A DNA stretch of 64,000 nucleotides from Cycas panzhihuaensis (lineage: Eukaryota; Cycadophyta). Location: NCBI GenBank assembly GCA_023213395.1, contig CM041465.1, positions 178,691,741 to 178,755,740 on the forward strand. Reading direction: 5' to 3'. Shown here in pieces: positions 1 to 10,927 of this stretch. Each line of letters starts with the position of its first letter. Position 1 is the stretch's first letter. A program made the translations under genes and the position numbers. The notes under the pieces are model-generated. The model was given only the letters and a program-made list of their open reading frames with translations, ran no database searches and was not told where the DNA came from.

Positions 1-869
1 TACACGTCTATCACTGCACCACAAAAAGGTTTCAACACATAGATCTCATTTCAATTCTCCATGCCAAGCAAATCTCTATGCCAAGGCTCCCCTGTTACAT
101 GCCCGACCATTGACAAAACTGTACATAGAGGATAAACCCTAATTTGATGAAGACAATACAATCGCCATTGCCCATCGCATGCATAATGTCTAAATGCCCT
201 ACAGATGAAAATATCTTATGATTTTTTTGAAAACCCTATAGAGCTTAGAACTCATCAATAGCTATCTGTCATCTCTATATATAGATTCAGCCACAACTGG
301 AGGAATATGAGTCACAACCTTTATCTGGCTGAGTTCATACACTCAACACTCTGCGAAGAAACCCTACTAGATCACACAATCATTCGCAAATCACATCCAT
401 CACCATTGCATGCAGAGAGAGTGCTTAGCCACCATTGATTAAGTTTGTCGTAACGCTTGATCCCATCACGCCACGCAAATACTCCAACCGAAGCTATTAC
501 GCCATCGCAATCTATGCTTCTACCACATTTTCGATCAATGATATTGCCTCATAGTTGCGCAGCAAAAAAATTGACGTGGAGAGCCGGGTTCGGTAGGTTC
601 AAATTGTGTTTTACAGAGACAAAGATCACCATGCATACTCGCACTATCCATCGTAGCCATGAAGGCATGAATTGACACATTTAGAGATTAATAGATCAAC
701 GTAGAAACCCTTGCAGATGTGGAGAGGTGAATTAGCTAATGCGAAGAATGAGTTAGATTATTCATAGACAAATGAATTTACAGAGACAATGTATTTTGAA
801 ACCCTAAAAAAAAATTGCATTTGGGTTGTATAATTTAATCAAATCACATACTCATTTCAAATTCCACTA
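1..869. other. No supported gene; probable interior of uncoded repeat K1
   Basis: I find no recognisable coding sequence. Open frames here are short and match no family known to me. The stretch lies upstream of the K1 retroelement remnant and may be its interior, because a loosely similar composition precedes the second copy near position 11100-11520, but the resemblance is too weak to fix a boundary. Confidence 0.4.
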
Positions 870-2212
870 GAGTGCCTTACAAATCAACATGACGTCATAT
901 GGAATGCCGATACAACCAGGGACTATGTTATAAAGGGGTGAACTTCAATTTTTTAAAAGTTGGATCGTATAGTTTTTGTTTTTCCAAATTTTATATTTGA
1001 TATTTAATAAAATTTTGAATTTGATTCTAATTTCTTAAAGATCGTGCACTTTTACATGGGTTACTAGCACATTTCCTTTCATATCTTCTCACTTGTATAT
1101 CAGAATCAGATGTATTCTATTGTGTTGGAAAGCAAAATTTGATACGGTCGCAATGAGTGGTCACACAACCTGCTTTGGACAACATAAGATAGAAAAAATT
1201 CAGGGTAAAATTGATGCAAAGGCTCAAAACTTCATTTTTGATAAATTTCATATCAACTTTTAGAAAAATTTCAATCAATTCCAATGTTTTTAATGGCTTC
1301 GAACATGATGGTAAATTTATTTTTTAGGAATGGTGGATGAAAATTATAATTTGGTATAAAATCAAGCATTTTAAGGCCCATTTATGACATTTTGAGGCCC
1401 ATTTCAGTTGAAAAAAATATATTAAATTAGAAATATTTGATGGATTTGTCATATGAGACATCCTTGATATATTGGTCACCCATTTCCCCCTTGGCAACAT
1501 CACATTTGGTTTAGCGGATAACAAAACCCTAACCAAACATACAGATCACCTGGATATTGAAACAATTTATGTTATCTCGTCAGATGGTAAGTACATTTGC
1601 CTTGCTACAGTGAACTTACCATGGCTAAGTAGTTTGGCCTAGTCCTAGAGTTGATTGTTCAAGATGATCCAACTATCGACTTAATTCAATTGATGAAACT
1701 TTGTTGTTCCTACAAGCAATTTGGAAAGATGATGAACCATGTATTTGAAGCAATTTCCTAGTGAACTGGTGATTACAGCAGTTGGTCACCCATGTATTTC
1801 GATAGATGGATATTGTTTTATATGAACTGAGACATCACTTTGCTTGATTTGATGGTCAACTTAATGTAGATTGAAAGTAGCCACCATACAAGTGAATGAA
1901 GATGTGCACAAAACACTTCATATATGTTAGTTTATATAGACTGATGCTTGATCGAAACAAGTATATAGTTACAAGTCTTTTACAAGTTACATTGATTTGA
2001 TATTAATGCGAAAGCTATGCTCGAAAGAGAGCCTTACGGTGTGATGAATTCACCCGTAGCATATAGGTTACATGATACAGGTTATTTACATGTTACAGGT
2101 GATACTACATACAAGATACAGGTTATAACTACAACTTACAGGTTCCAGCTTGCAAGATGAAGACTTGAAGACTCAAGATCAAGATTCAAGGACATTAAAT
2201 ATTATGGGGGAG

Positions 2213-2370
2213 TGTTAAAACATAATGTTTAACGTATATGGTATATACATGCACTTCCCACCAATCACCTACTTTGAGATATGTCAGATGCACACATATC
2301 TATGCTATTTCACCATTGGATGATGTAACGACTCATTATATTTGATAGGCTACTCATGAGGTGACTATCA

Positions 2371-2411
<41 letters not shown>

Positions 2412-2640
2412 CTCTCACCACTTGAGAACTTGAGAAATGAGAGACGAAGGAGAGAGGAGAAAGATGTAATTCTTATGATCATAAGTGGAGTCCTAACTCC
2501 ACCTTCTCCCGTGGTTTTTCCCATAATGGATTTTCCATGTATAAATCTTGGTGTCCATTTTGTGGTGATGATTATGTTTGATGATGCTTCATGTGTACAT
2601 ACTCATGAGTCTATTATTGCATTCATTATTTTAACAAAAG
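2213..2640 (+). repeat. K1 putative 3' LTR
   Basis: It begins TGTTAAAACATAATG directly after the purine-rich run ATTATGGGGGAG, the usual junction of polypurine tract and 3' LTR. The first 25 bases are nearly the same as those at 12888. The right end is uncertain; sequence related to the next element, E0, begins around 2640-2740. It contains a CT/AT microsatellite. Confidence 0.4.
2371..2410. repeat. Microsatellite (CT)10(AT)10
   Basis: Ten uninterrupted CT units are followed directly by ten AT units. It lies inside the putative K1 LTR. Perfect compound microsatellites like this are likely to vary in length between individuals. Confidence 0.95.
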
Positions 2641-2732
2641 ATGGACAAGTTACTCAATAAGGGGCATGCCAATTTCGTCGCTCACTTGTACTCAATAGAA
2701 GCGCAACACATGGATGAACAACTTAACGATAA

Positions 2733-4080
2733 TCAGCTCATAAATTTACAAAGTCCTTTATAGAAGCACGACCAAAATTTTTAGACACTTCCCATAGCAT
2801 CGCCATCATATTATGGCATGGAACACACTATTGAAATCAAGCTACATGAAGGACTAATCTTTATACAACCTTATAGATGTGTCCATCAATAGAAAAAAAA
2901 AAAATTGAGCAACCCACCAAGACTTCCTTGACCTTGGTGCAATCACTTTGAGTAAAAGCCCCTATGCTGCCTCAATCGCCTTGGCTCGTAAGAAGGATTG
3001 TCCCTTCAGACTTTGTGTTGATTATCGCACTCTAAATGCAATAACAATAAATTTCCCATTCCCGAAATGGATAGTGTTATTAATGAATTATATGGTACAA
3101 CAATTTTCTCTAAAATTGATTGCAATCAAAGTATGATCAAGTTTTAATCCACGTGTAAGACTGTGACAAAATGACTTTTCCAACACATCAAGTGTTGTTC
3201 AAATTTAAAGCCATTGCGTTTCGACTTACCAACACTCTAGCTACTTTTCAAGCCACAATGAACAAAGAATTTATGCCCTTCCTCCACAAATCCATAATGG
3301 TTTTCTTTATGATATCCTTGTTTATAGCAAATCATGGCAACATCACCTCTGCCATTTGGACTAGAAACACTAGCCCGCAACAAACTATTTGCTAAACATT
3401 CCAAGTGTCATTTTAGCAAATAGACTTTTGAGTACCTTAGTCATGTTATCTCTATCCATGAGGTATGCATGGACCTCAATAAAGTTAAGGATTCTTGATT
3501 GGCCAACAACAAAAGCTATTAGCTCCCTTCGTGGCTTCTTGGGACTTATAGAGTTCTATCGCAAATTTGTTTGGGCCTATTCCTCCATTGCTTCACCTCT
3601 AACTGAATTGTGCAAAAAGGATGCTTTTCAATGGTCAACCCAAGCTAATTAAGCCTTCTCCATTTTGAAGATTGCAATCACTTATGCTCCGATCTTGGCC
3701 ATGCCAAATTTCTCTAAGCCCTTCGAACTTGAGCACGACACCTTTAGATCTAGTATTGGAGTTGTATGAATACAAAATAACAAACCCATAGCCTTTGAGA
3801 GCAAGAAATCAAATCTTTGAGAACAGTCATATTCAATTTACAATAAGGAGATGCTCACAATCTTGCATGCCTTGGTTAAATGGCACTAATACCTTCTTGG
3901 CAACAACCTCATAGTGCACATAGATCATCATAGCCTCAAGTGACTCTTTCAACATCTTGCATTGCTAGAATTACAGTAGAAATGGCTAACTAAGATCCAA
4001 GATTTTGACTTCAACATAGTGTACAAGAAAGCCAAAGAGAACATTGTGGCTGACAATCTTTCAAGAAAATTAAAACACGA
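2733..4080 (+). pseudogene. E0 pol fragment: reverse transcriptase and RNase H
   Basis: Broken frames give a linker with HTIEIK, then the RT block SPYAASIALARKKD followed by FRLCVDYRTLNAI (about 2948-3060), the FRLTNTLATFQATMN block (about 3215-3270), and the thumb region with GFLGLIEFYRKFV (about 3530-3580). RNase H follows: IAFESKK (about 3790), YNKEMLTILHALVKW (about 3840) and ENIVADNLSRK (about 4040). At the expected catalytic Asp-Asp pair (about 3305) one base is missing, so the first Asp codon is lost and the frame shifts. More than ten further stops or shifts are present. It would not make a working polymerase. Family assignment is secure; exact ends are approximate. Confidence 0.85.
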
Positions 4081-4321
4081 ATCATGCCATACTACATTTG
4101 AGGCTCTACCACAATAGCTCAAGAAGCTTCAACACACATACACACAAGACCCCATAACAAAGGATAGACTTCTTGATTACCAACAAGGGACCCAACTATT
4201 GGCTTGGTTGCTCCAAGGGCAAGCATTATTTCATAAAAATTGTATATGTATACCATAGCCTTCAACTCTCAAAGATTTTACATTCAAGGTGACAAAATAT
4301 AAAATCATGATCAAATACCAT

Positions 4322-4632
4322 GATAGGAACTTACATAAGCGCTCAAATATCATATTTAAAATATTATATAAAATTCTACAAAACCATGATAAAGAAAGAT
4401 AAAATATGCACTGATCTAAAATACAAAAGGAGAAGGGGAAGAATGATCAATTCTCATCTATTGCATTAGATAAGATACATATTTATAGATATGATTCACC
4501 TAATAGAGGTTTAATGATATTGGAGAACTTCTAAGACAACCAATGAGAATAAATGAATATGTGAGCTCTAAACATGCATTTTAATAATGCTCACAAATTA
4601 ATACCTACACAAGAAAGATATTAAAAACTTTG
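4322..4632. other. Probable insertion between integrase zinc finger parts
   Basis: Integrase-like sequence runs to about 4321 (TKYKIMIKYHD) and resumes about 4640 with CNTCQCQK, the second half of the HHCC zinc finger. The intervening AT-rich 310 bases show no integrase similarity, while the family normally has only about 25 residues here. I see no clear terminal repeats or target duplication, so the nature of the insert is unknown. Confidence 0.35.
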
Positions 4633-5768
4633 ATGTTTTTTGCAACACCTGTCAATGCCAAAAGTTGGAAACCATGAAACCCCCAAGTTTACTCTAACCA
4701 TTGTCTATCCCAAATCATAGATGGACTGATATAAGCATGGATTTTATCACTATTCTCTCCAAATTTGTAGGAAAAGATCTTATTTTTGTGATAGTTGACA
4801 GATTAATTTGATATGCACACTTCATCTCATTACAGAAGGCATCCTCAGCACAACAGGTCATTGACCTCTTTATGAAGCATATTTACCACTTGCATGGATT
4901 TCCCAAAGCCATCATCAGTGACCATGACCCCAAATTTTCTAGTAATTTTTGGTCTAAATTCTTCCATTTGGCAAGCACAGAGCTATAGATGAGTACAACG
5001 AATTATCCTCACACTCATGCTCAAACATAAACAACCAACAAGTGACTTGAAGCATACTTGCATTGTTTTGCTAGGGACAAGTAGTCACAATGGCTACAAC
5101 GGCTACATCTTGCCAAGTATTGATATAATACTTATGATCATACTATCATCAAAATGTCGCATTCCTAGCACTCTACAAATATCCTCTACCATATTTTCAT
5201 TAATTTCAGTCCTCGTCTAAGGCTCCTGCAATTGAGACACTTCAACAACAAAAAATATCCTACAAGCCCTCAATGAGGATCTAGACAATGCCTAAAATCA
5301 CATTAAACAATAGGCAGATATGCATTGCTTCAAACACCAACTTAGCACAGGAAATTGGGTCTTCATCAAATTAAAGCCTCACAAACAATCTTCCTTAAAT
5401 GCCTCAAGGAAGTAGAAGCTCACCCCAAGATTTTATGGCCTGTTTCAAATCCTCAAAAGAGTCGGTTCTGTTGCCTACACCCTAGACATGCTTGGAGCAC
5501 AAATACATAATGTATTCCATGTTTCTAGCCTAAAACCCAAAGTAAAAGTACATGCCATTGTACAAACAAATCTTCCTACATCTAGTGATGATGGCCAATT
5601 GATCCTTGATACATAGGGCATTCTGGCCACCCACAGTAAGCAATTACATACAAGGACCATAACTGAATATTTGATCAAGTGGAAAAGCCTTCCAAGCAAA
5701 TAGACAACTTGGGAATCTGAAGAATTCATCCAAAAGTTTCTAACCTTCCCATGCTTTGACGACAAAGC
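4633..5768 (+). pseudogene. E0 pol fragment: integrase core and chromodomain
   Basis: The segment encodes the end of the integrase zinc finger (CNTCQCQK), the catalytic core with DISMDFITILSKFVGKD (first Asp of the DDE triad) and HGFPKAIISDHDPKFSS (second Asp), a third block around LAKYWYN (about 5110), the C-terminal domain ending NVFHVSSLKP (about 5515-5545) and a chromodomain with YLIKWKSLPSK and TTWESEEFIQKF (about 5665-5740). Chromodomains at this place are thought to guide chromovirus integration to particular chromatin. In-frame stops interrupt both domains. The third catalytic residue (Glu) is not clearly preserved. Confidence 0.85.
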
Positions 5769-5788
5769 ATTTTGAAAGGGGAAGGTTC

Positions 5789-5980
5789 TGTTGCAAGCTT
5801 CACAATTATTATGATCATCACAGTTAATTAGTGCTTATGGTAATTAATAATAGTTTGAATAAGGGCAGGAATAGTTGGTTACCAATAGGCAGGAAACATG
5901 AAACATTGTGAAGATATGTATATGTTGCTTGCCTGGTTTGTACTGATATCATATATCAATCAAATAAAAATCATTTTACA
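5789..5980 (+). repeat. E0 putative 3' LTR
   Basis: It starts TGTTGCAAGC immediately after the purine-rich AAAGGGGAAGG at 5776-5786 and just downstream of the chromodomain stop, and could end at TTTTACA near 5980. A polyadenylation-like AATAAA lies near 5962. There is no 5' partner in the window, so the ends are inferred. Confidence 0.45.
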
Positions 5981-7475
5981 AAGAACAAGTTCCCCATGTC
6001 ACTAACCTCTGAATGCAACTGTTGTGGTTCGTCATCTTGCTTGGGTGCACGTTATGGAGTGTAATAGGTCTCCGATATATTTCACTTCCAAAGACTAAGC
6101 TATGTTCTTTGCTACGATGAGAAACTGAATTTAATTTATGTCTTGCAATTTTAACTAATTCTGTCCATGCTTCAATTTCATGGCAGAATGCAATACTCAA
6201 ATCCTCCCAAAAACAAAGAATAAACAGGGAACAATCAGACCCAATCCTTCTGCATGAAAGATGAGCAGATATGCTGTCTCATTTGAAATTTGGACCATCA
6301 GTGCAAATCCCAAATCTATATTCAACTAGAATCATAGCAGCAATCCAGAATCTTTAATAAGAATGTAATGATTGGGGAAAAAATTTTGGAGCTGCAACAT
6401 CAACATGAAAAGATGGCTGCAGCAATAAAATGTTCACCAACCTGTTCATGGAACACGAGAAATATCTGCACCGAATTTTCAGATCTGGTGCACACAGACC
6501 CTATATCCATCTAGGGTGAAACAGTGCTGCTGTTATTGAAAAGCCTTAGGTCAGATTTTGTGAGGTGGGTTGACTTGACAAAATCAACAATGATAGCCGT
6601 AAGGCCCACACTAAAACCCTAAATCTTGCAGTTACATATTTTACATGCAGGAGGTCATCCTCTGGGCTTAATTTGATGGTTTGATGATTCTCAATGGGGC
6701 TATGACTTATCTTTCAAATATCATGAACAATCTCTGTGCTTTGGCTGATCTTGTGGAAGAATTTGTTCTCCATGATGTTCATAATCATCTCTCTAGTTTC
6801 AGATCCACAACAGATTGGGATCCTAATTCAAACAAGGGTTGTTTTAAATTTCTAAAGTCAAGCTATTACCAATACATCCGGGTTTTCTCTTGTACAATGC
6901 ATTTGAGGCCTGCTTCAAAACATACACAAACAGTCATGAGGAACAAAAGGTACCAGCAGAAATGAACTGAGAAACAGTGTCTCTCTCCCTTTTCAATCCC
7001 ACAAAGAGGCACTCAGTAATTAAAGAACTTACCAATAAGCACAAAATTTGGGCTCAATATTGCGAAGCAAGTGCTAGCAGAGTCCACCGTGGTGCAATTT
7101 CAACAGGGTAAAGACTTGACACTGAAGAGGTGCATGCAGAACCTATAATGGTTGAATGATGAAACTCCAGTATTCCCACCAATCCCATAATGCACCACCC
7201 ATATTCAAACACAACATTACATATTATGTTCTGGACTCCATGCACATTGTTCAGCATTAAGAACTTCGTAAATACATAATTCTTCTATGTATACGTCCAA
7301 GAACCCAATATCCCTGTTCTTCTGGGAGAATCAGACTGGTATTTCAATGATCTGACAAGCAAAAGAGATTGCACAGAATCATGTGAACAATATTTAGAGA
7401 TGATAAGACATTATCTCTTCTGAGAATCAGGTCTGCTCCCAGGCCTCTGATCCAAAAATAGTTTAGCTTCCATGA
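5981..7475. other. Unassigned region downstream of the RBR gene
   Basis: The sequence is more complex and less AT-rich than the transposons around it, but no frame resembles a known family. It follows the stop codon of the minus-strand RBR gene, so part may be its 3' untranslated region, possibly with untranslated introns. Transcript data would be needed to tell. Confidence 0.4.
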
Positions 7476-9283
7476 TCATTCTTCCCACCCAGGGCAATTG
7501 CAAGGCACTCTACCATCGTTCCATTCTGATCCACATTTATAGCAAAACTCGAAACCACATCTGAAACAATAGCAACAACTTGCTTCAGCAATCCTTCCAG
7601 CAGTTTCACAGATCAACAAATTGGCCTTTACATTCTCTTCTAATAAACAGACAATTTCAAGAGCAGATTAACTAGCAGACTTAAAAGACACATGTATAGA
7701 GATAATTCAAAGAACTTATTGTCCTAAACTGTAGGTTCTTAGGCTGTCCTAAGATGCCTTTTTTTTCTGATTGGAAGAAATTATATTTATCCGCAGAAAC
7801 AGGTATAAAATACAGAGGGAGTAAACCTTGGGCTCAGGTTGACAATTTTTTTTTAATTGAAACCAATTACATTAATCAAAATACAGGCCAGCAGCTTTTT
7901 TTTGTTCTTCTCGAAAGCAGATATATAAATCCAAGGGCAGTAATCTCTATCTTTCATTGAAGGCGATTATATTAATCAAAATGCAGGATTGCAAACACCG
8001 CTAACCTGCAAGTCATGTGAGAGCAACCAGATTCCTTTTCAACCATAAGTTTGCATCGCGCACAGCGTTGCCATTGCTTCTCTTTGGCAAGACTGAAGAG
8101 CATCAAATCGTCTCTCCCTTTCTCGGCAGGAGATAATTTCTGAAAATCGGAGCAATCCAGACCCGCATGCCATGGCACATAGCATTGGACACAAAACAGC
8201 CTTCTACACAGCGGGCACTCCGATTGCTTAATGGGCGTCCCTCTCGAGCATCCCGCTTCCTGTCCTTCCTGCAATAGGAGTGCAGAACAGTCCGGGAAAG
8301 GGCAATAGAACCTTTCGGACTCTGGTATATCGGCTTCGACCAGTGCCGCAAACCATTCCACAGACGCTTCAGAGGGGAGGATCATTTCACATTGGTCGGG
8401 CGTCAAATGTACCCAACAATCGGGCTCCGGGCACTGTATGAGGACAACTTTCTCCCGCCTCTTGGCAAGGATATGCTGGACTACACAGTCAGAACAAAAT
8501 CTATGGGAACAGGCCATATTGTCGAATATTTCAGATGGCCGTTTTGCTTCTAAACAGATTCCACACAACACTTTAACAGGGGCAATTTCATCTGGTTCGA
8601 CCACCTCTTTCCCTGCCCTTCTCGGCCTTTTGGACGCCGAAACCAATATGCAGCCGTTCCGGGGCCGTTTCCCCGGTTCATCCTGAGATCAAACAAAAAG
8701 CCACGAGAATTACATCAACACAGCCTCCAAGTGCTAAACCCAGAGGCGTCAAGACTTAGGCTCGACCCAGGGTCAATCCCCAGGGAACATACCCCGGCTT
8801 GTACTCCATGAATAGGGCGGGGCGGTGCTGTGCATATGTCCCAGGAATCGCATTATGCTTAAACCGCACAAGGGCTCGGAAGCTTCCACACATGGCTCTT
8901 ATGCAGCAATTCCAACTCCAAAAAAAAATAATTTGAATGGAAATAAAGACTGAAAAACGCACCTGGTTGAGATCAACCTCTTCAGTGAGTTCCCGCACAC
9001 AGTCTGGAGGAGAGGATGAACTTGGATTTGAATTTGAAGAGGAACCGACATATGTAGACCGGGATTCCACAGATGCACTCAGCACCTCTTCAATCTGCAA
9101 TTCACAGGCATACTCTAAATCAGACAAAGCAATGACTTCCTCCACTTGAAGCTGCAGTACATAATCGTCCATGGATGCGTCAACGGCCTCTTGACGCTCG
9201 TGTTGAAATTGTTCATCTACTGATTCAACATCCTCTTCTTCGTCGTCGCGAGTCCCACGTTCGAAACCTCTGCAGTCGCCCAT
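7476..9283 (-). CDS. RBR (RING1-IBR-Rcat) E3 ubiquitin ligase, three exons, intact
   Basis: The exons are 9283-8963, 8682-8006 and 7560-7476. All junctions are GT/AG and the joined frame gives 360 residues without a stop. An in-frame TGA two codons upstream fixes the first ATG. Residues 1-107 are acidic, with two helix-like LQxEE segments at about 43-80. RING1 runs from about 147 to 196 (CGIC, then CSHRFCSDC and CPEPDC), IBR from about 234 to 284 (CPFPDC, CPLC, CVQC, H-x4-C) and Rcat from about 314 to 358 (CARC, SGCSHMTC, CGFEFCYKCG). Cys327 in SGCSHM fits the catalytic Cys that forms a thioester with ubiquitin. RBR ligases take ubiquitin from an E2 and pass it to a substrate, usually in cytosol or nucleus. 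The layout resembles the plant RNF144-like group rather than Ariadne, as no Ariadne domain follows. Substrate unknown. The gene is GC-richer than the surrounding transposons, as expected for a conserved host gene. Confidence 0.9.
7765..7987. repeat. Degenerate ~100-bp tandem repeat in RBR intron 2
   Basis: Two close copies of a 31-base segment (ACATTAATCAAAATACAGG at about 7869-7887 and its variant at about 7969-7987) lie about 100 bases apart, with a weaker third copy near 7771-7800. They fill the 5' part of intron 2 (intron 7561-8005). The T-rich spacer and motif recall tails of non-LTR retroelements, but that is only a resemblance. Confidence 0.5.
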
Positions 9284-9329
9284 CTCTCAATTCCAATCCA
9301 AAAAACTGAAGACCGCTACCAGAAGACGC

Positions 9330-9410
9330 AGGAACGAAATGCAGGTCTTTTCGCGGGAATTTCAGACGCATCCCGCCCTTTGTTCGTTACAATGGCCCCG
9401 ATGATTGGAT
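9330..9410 (-). promoter_or_regulatory. Candidate TATA-less promoter of the RBR gene
   Basis: Upstream of the ATG, the minus strand carries ATTCCCGCGAAAA (about 9348-9360), which fits the E2F consensus; a GGGCGGGA box (about 9371-9378); and a CCAAT box (9404-9408). No TATA box is evident within 150 bases. E2F plus CCAAT arrangements are typical of cell-cycle genes, so proliferative-tissue expression is a possible inference. The transcription start is not known. Confidence 0.35.
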
Positions 9411-9415
9411 TCGGA

Positions 9416-9640
9416 TCAATTACCCAATAACCCGTCAAACCCATTATTGAAGTGCACTTTAATGCCGTAGATCTGACGGTCGTAGTATTCCCCTGCAGTC
9501 TTGGACAGAAAGGCAGCCCTTAAATCTACCGCATTTGACGCCAGGTTGCGTCGACGATAGTTTTCTGCGCGGTGTGCGTACTCCGTCATTGCCATAACAT
9601 TATTAAACGTTACTAGCAAAAATGTTACATAAATAAACAT
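9416..9640 (-). other. Unrecognised 74-codon open frame upstream of the RBR gene
   Basis: The frame has an AT-rich, hydrophobic start (MFIYVTFLLVTF) and a GC-richer remainder containing ENYRRRNLASN and YDRQIYGIKVHFNNG. The second half has a composition like the neighbouring RBR exons, unlike the flanking repeats. I do not recognise the sequence. It may be promoter DNA, an untranslated exon, or a fragment of another gene. Confidence 0.2.
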
Positions 9641-10915
9641 AAAATAAGTACCTTAGGTCGTTTGATAAAATGAAAAGAAGCTTAAGGCATAGTCATATGG
9701 GAAGGAGCTTCCTAATTCTCCTCAGGCGCTTAATGTCTTTTAGTTTTTGGAACATGAATATATAAATTGATAAAGATTGTGGTGGATCCGCTCGTATCAA
9801 GCTCGTAGCTTATTCTTTTTTATCATTTATTTAAGTTAAATTATTTGGGGCAAAAATGCCATAGGGATATTTTGGAAAACTTCCTTTCCAAGCAAACATA
9901 AAATGGTGGGAGAGAGTTGGAATCCCAATGTGCTCCCTTTGTTGATTAAGACAATATATAATTTCTTATGAGCATGCCATTACATATCCATCCTAGTAGA
10001 AGTCAAGCCCTACTTGAGCTCCTTACATAGTTTCTCTCTTAGCAAATAGTTTAATTGGCAATCACTATTCAAAATCCACTTTTTAAGAATGCATCACCCA
10101 TCTCTTACAATTTGCTCGATCAAATGTAAGTTATCAAAACTTCTAGGGATGTCATTATAAATGAGGTAAAATCATAAGGGGGATTATATTCTCCCAAACC
10201 CTATGTTGAGGAGTTTTAGGAGCTTAAGAAAAGAATAAAGCCATATGAAAATCCAAACAAAATGTTTGATTATCCAATTATTCAAAGTACCTATCAAAAA
10301 AGAGTGCACTCCATCTTAAGAAAAAGTAAAAAAGGTGGTGAGAATCTTGACCAATATTCTCCACATAGGCTTAGGCTCTTATATATTCTAATTTATCCTA
10401 ACCACATAAAGCTTTAGGACTATTGTAACCCCTTAATTCTAATATTTTGAAGCTTATCCTTTCTTTATGATTACATTATGTTATTAGCTTATAAGTTAGT
10501 GCCAAATATATAAGGACGACTCCTTGAATCCCATCAATTTTAGATGTTTGCATGCTTGTGTATATTTTCTATATGATGTAAGAGGTCCTTTGAAAGTTGA
10601 TATAGAATTGCATGTTTTGCCTTCATCCATAATATCTTGTTGTCCTTAAGATCATGCTTTGAGACTGACTAAACTTGTAGATGTGAAAGAATGTGATTAT
10701 CAAAGGAATTTAAGGACATTAACCACATCTAATATTAATGTGTTCTTTGTTATTTATTGTATTTACATGAGATAGAAAATTATCTTGACATATGAATAAA
10801 GCATAAGAAGACTCTTACATGTATGTTGCATCAATAAATCCACTTTTGTACATTAGTGATTTTAGAACTTGGTGTCATCATTTATATCATTTATCATTAG
10901 AAAAGATGCATTGCT
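9641..10915. other. AT-rich region without recognisable genes
   Basis: No coding similarity on either strand. The last few hundred bases precede a primer-binding-like site at 10916 and could include the 5' LTR of K2, but no TGTTAAAACATA start was found to confirm this. Confidence 0.4.
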
Positions 10916-10927
10916 TGTTATCAGAGC
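10916..10927 (+). other. Primer-binding-like site (K2)
   Basis: TGTTATCAGAGC differs by one base from TGGTATCAGAGC, the complement of the 3' end of plant initiator tRNA(Met) used to prime many plant LTR retrotransposons. It is not a tRNA gene: there is no cloverleaf around it. Confidence 0.5.

Larger units (their letters stand above)
870..2660 (+). mobile_element. K1: uncoded LTR-element remnant
   Basis: This stretch resembles 11940-13100 in several separate blocks: the T-rich region near 1060-1400, the segment with CATATAT..GTTAGT near 1920, and the purine-rich tract followed by TGTTAAAACATA at 2213. The last block looks like a polypurine tract followed by the first bases of a 3' LTR. No gag or pol similarity is visible, so it is either a non-autonomous element or an unrecognisably decayed one. 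The left edge is set only by where similarity to the second copy fades. The direction is inferred from the polypurine tract lying left of the LTR. Confidence 0.4.
2640..5980 (+). mobile_element. E0: 5'-truncated Ty3/gypsy chromovirus relic
   Basis: Reading left to right there are recognisable pieces of reverse transcriptase, RNase H, integrase and a C-terminal chromodomain, then a polypurine tract and a putative 3' LTR. This order (RT before integrase) defines Ty3/gypsy, and the terminal chromodomain places it among plant chromoviruses. No gag, protease or 5' LTR is found; the element starts within the linker before RT. Many stops and frameshifts make it a dead copy. It differs from the E1-E3 group in protein sequence but shares the general layout. 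Confidence 0.85.

Noticed and set aside
7972-8005. Read-through end of RBR exon 2 (RLAVFAILHFD)
   Set aside because: It follows a GT donor. Splicing to 7560 restores the CGFEFCYKCG part of the Rcat domain in frame.
8438-9149. Plus-strand open frames of 70-82 codons over the RBR gene
   Set aside because: Antisense shadows of the minus-strand exons, which carry complete zinc-binding domains and correct splice sites.
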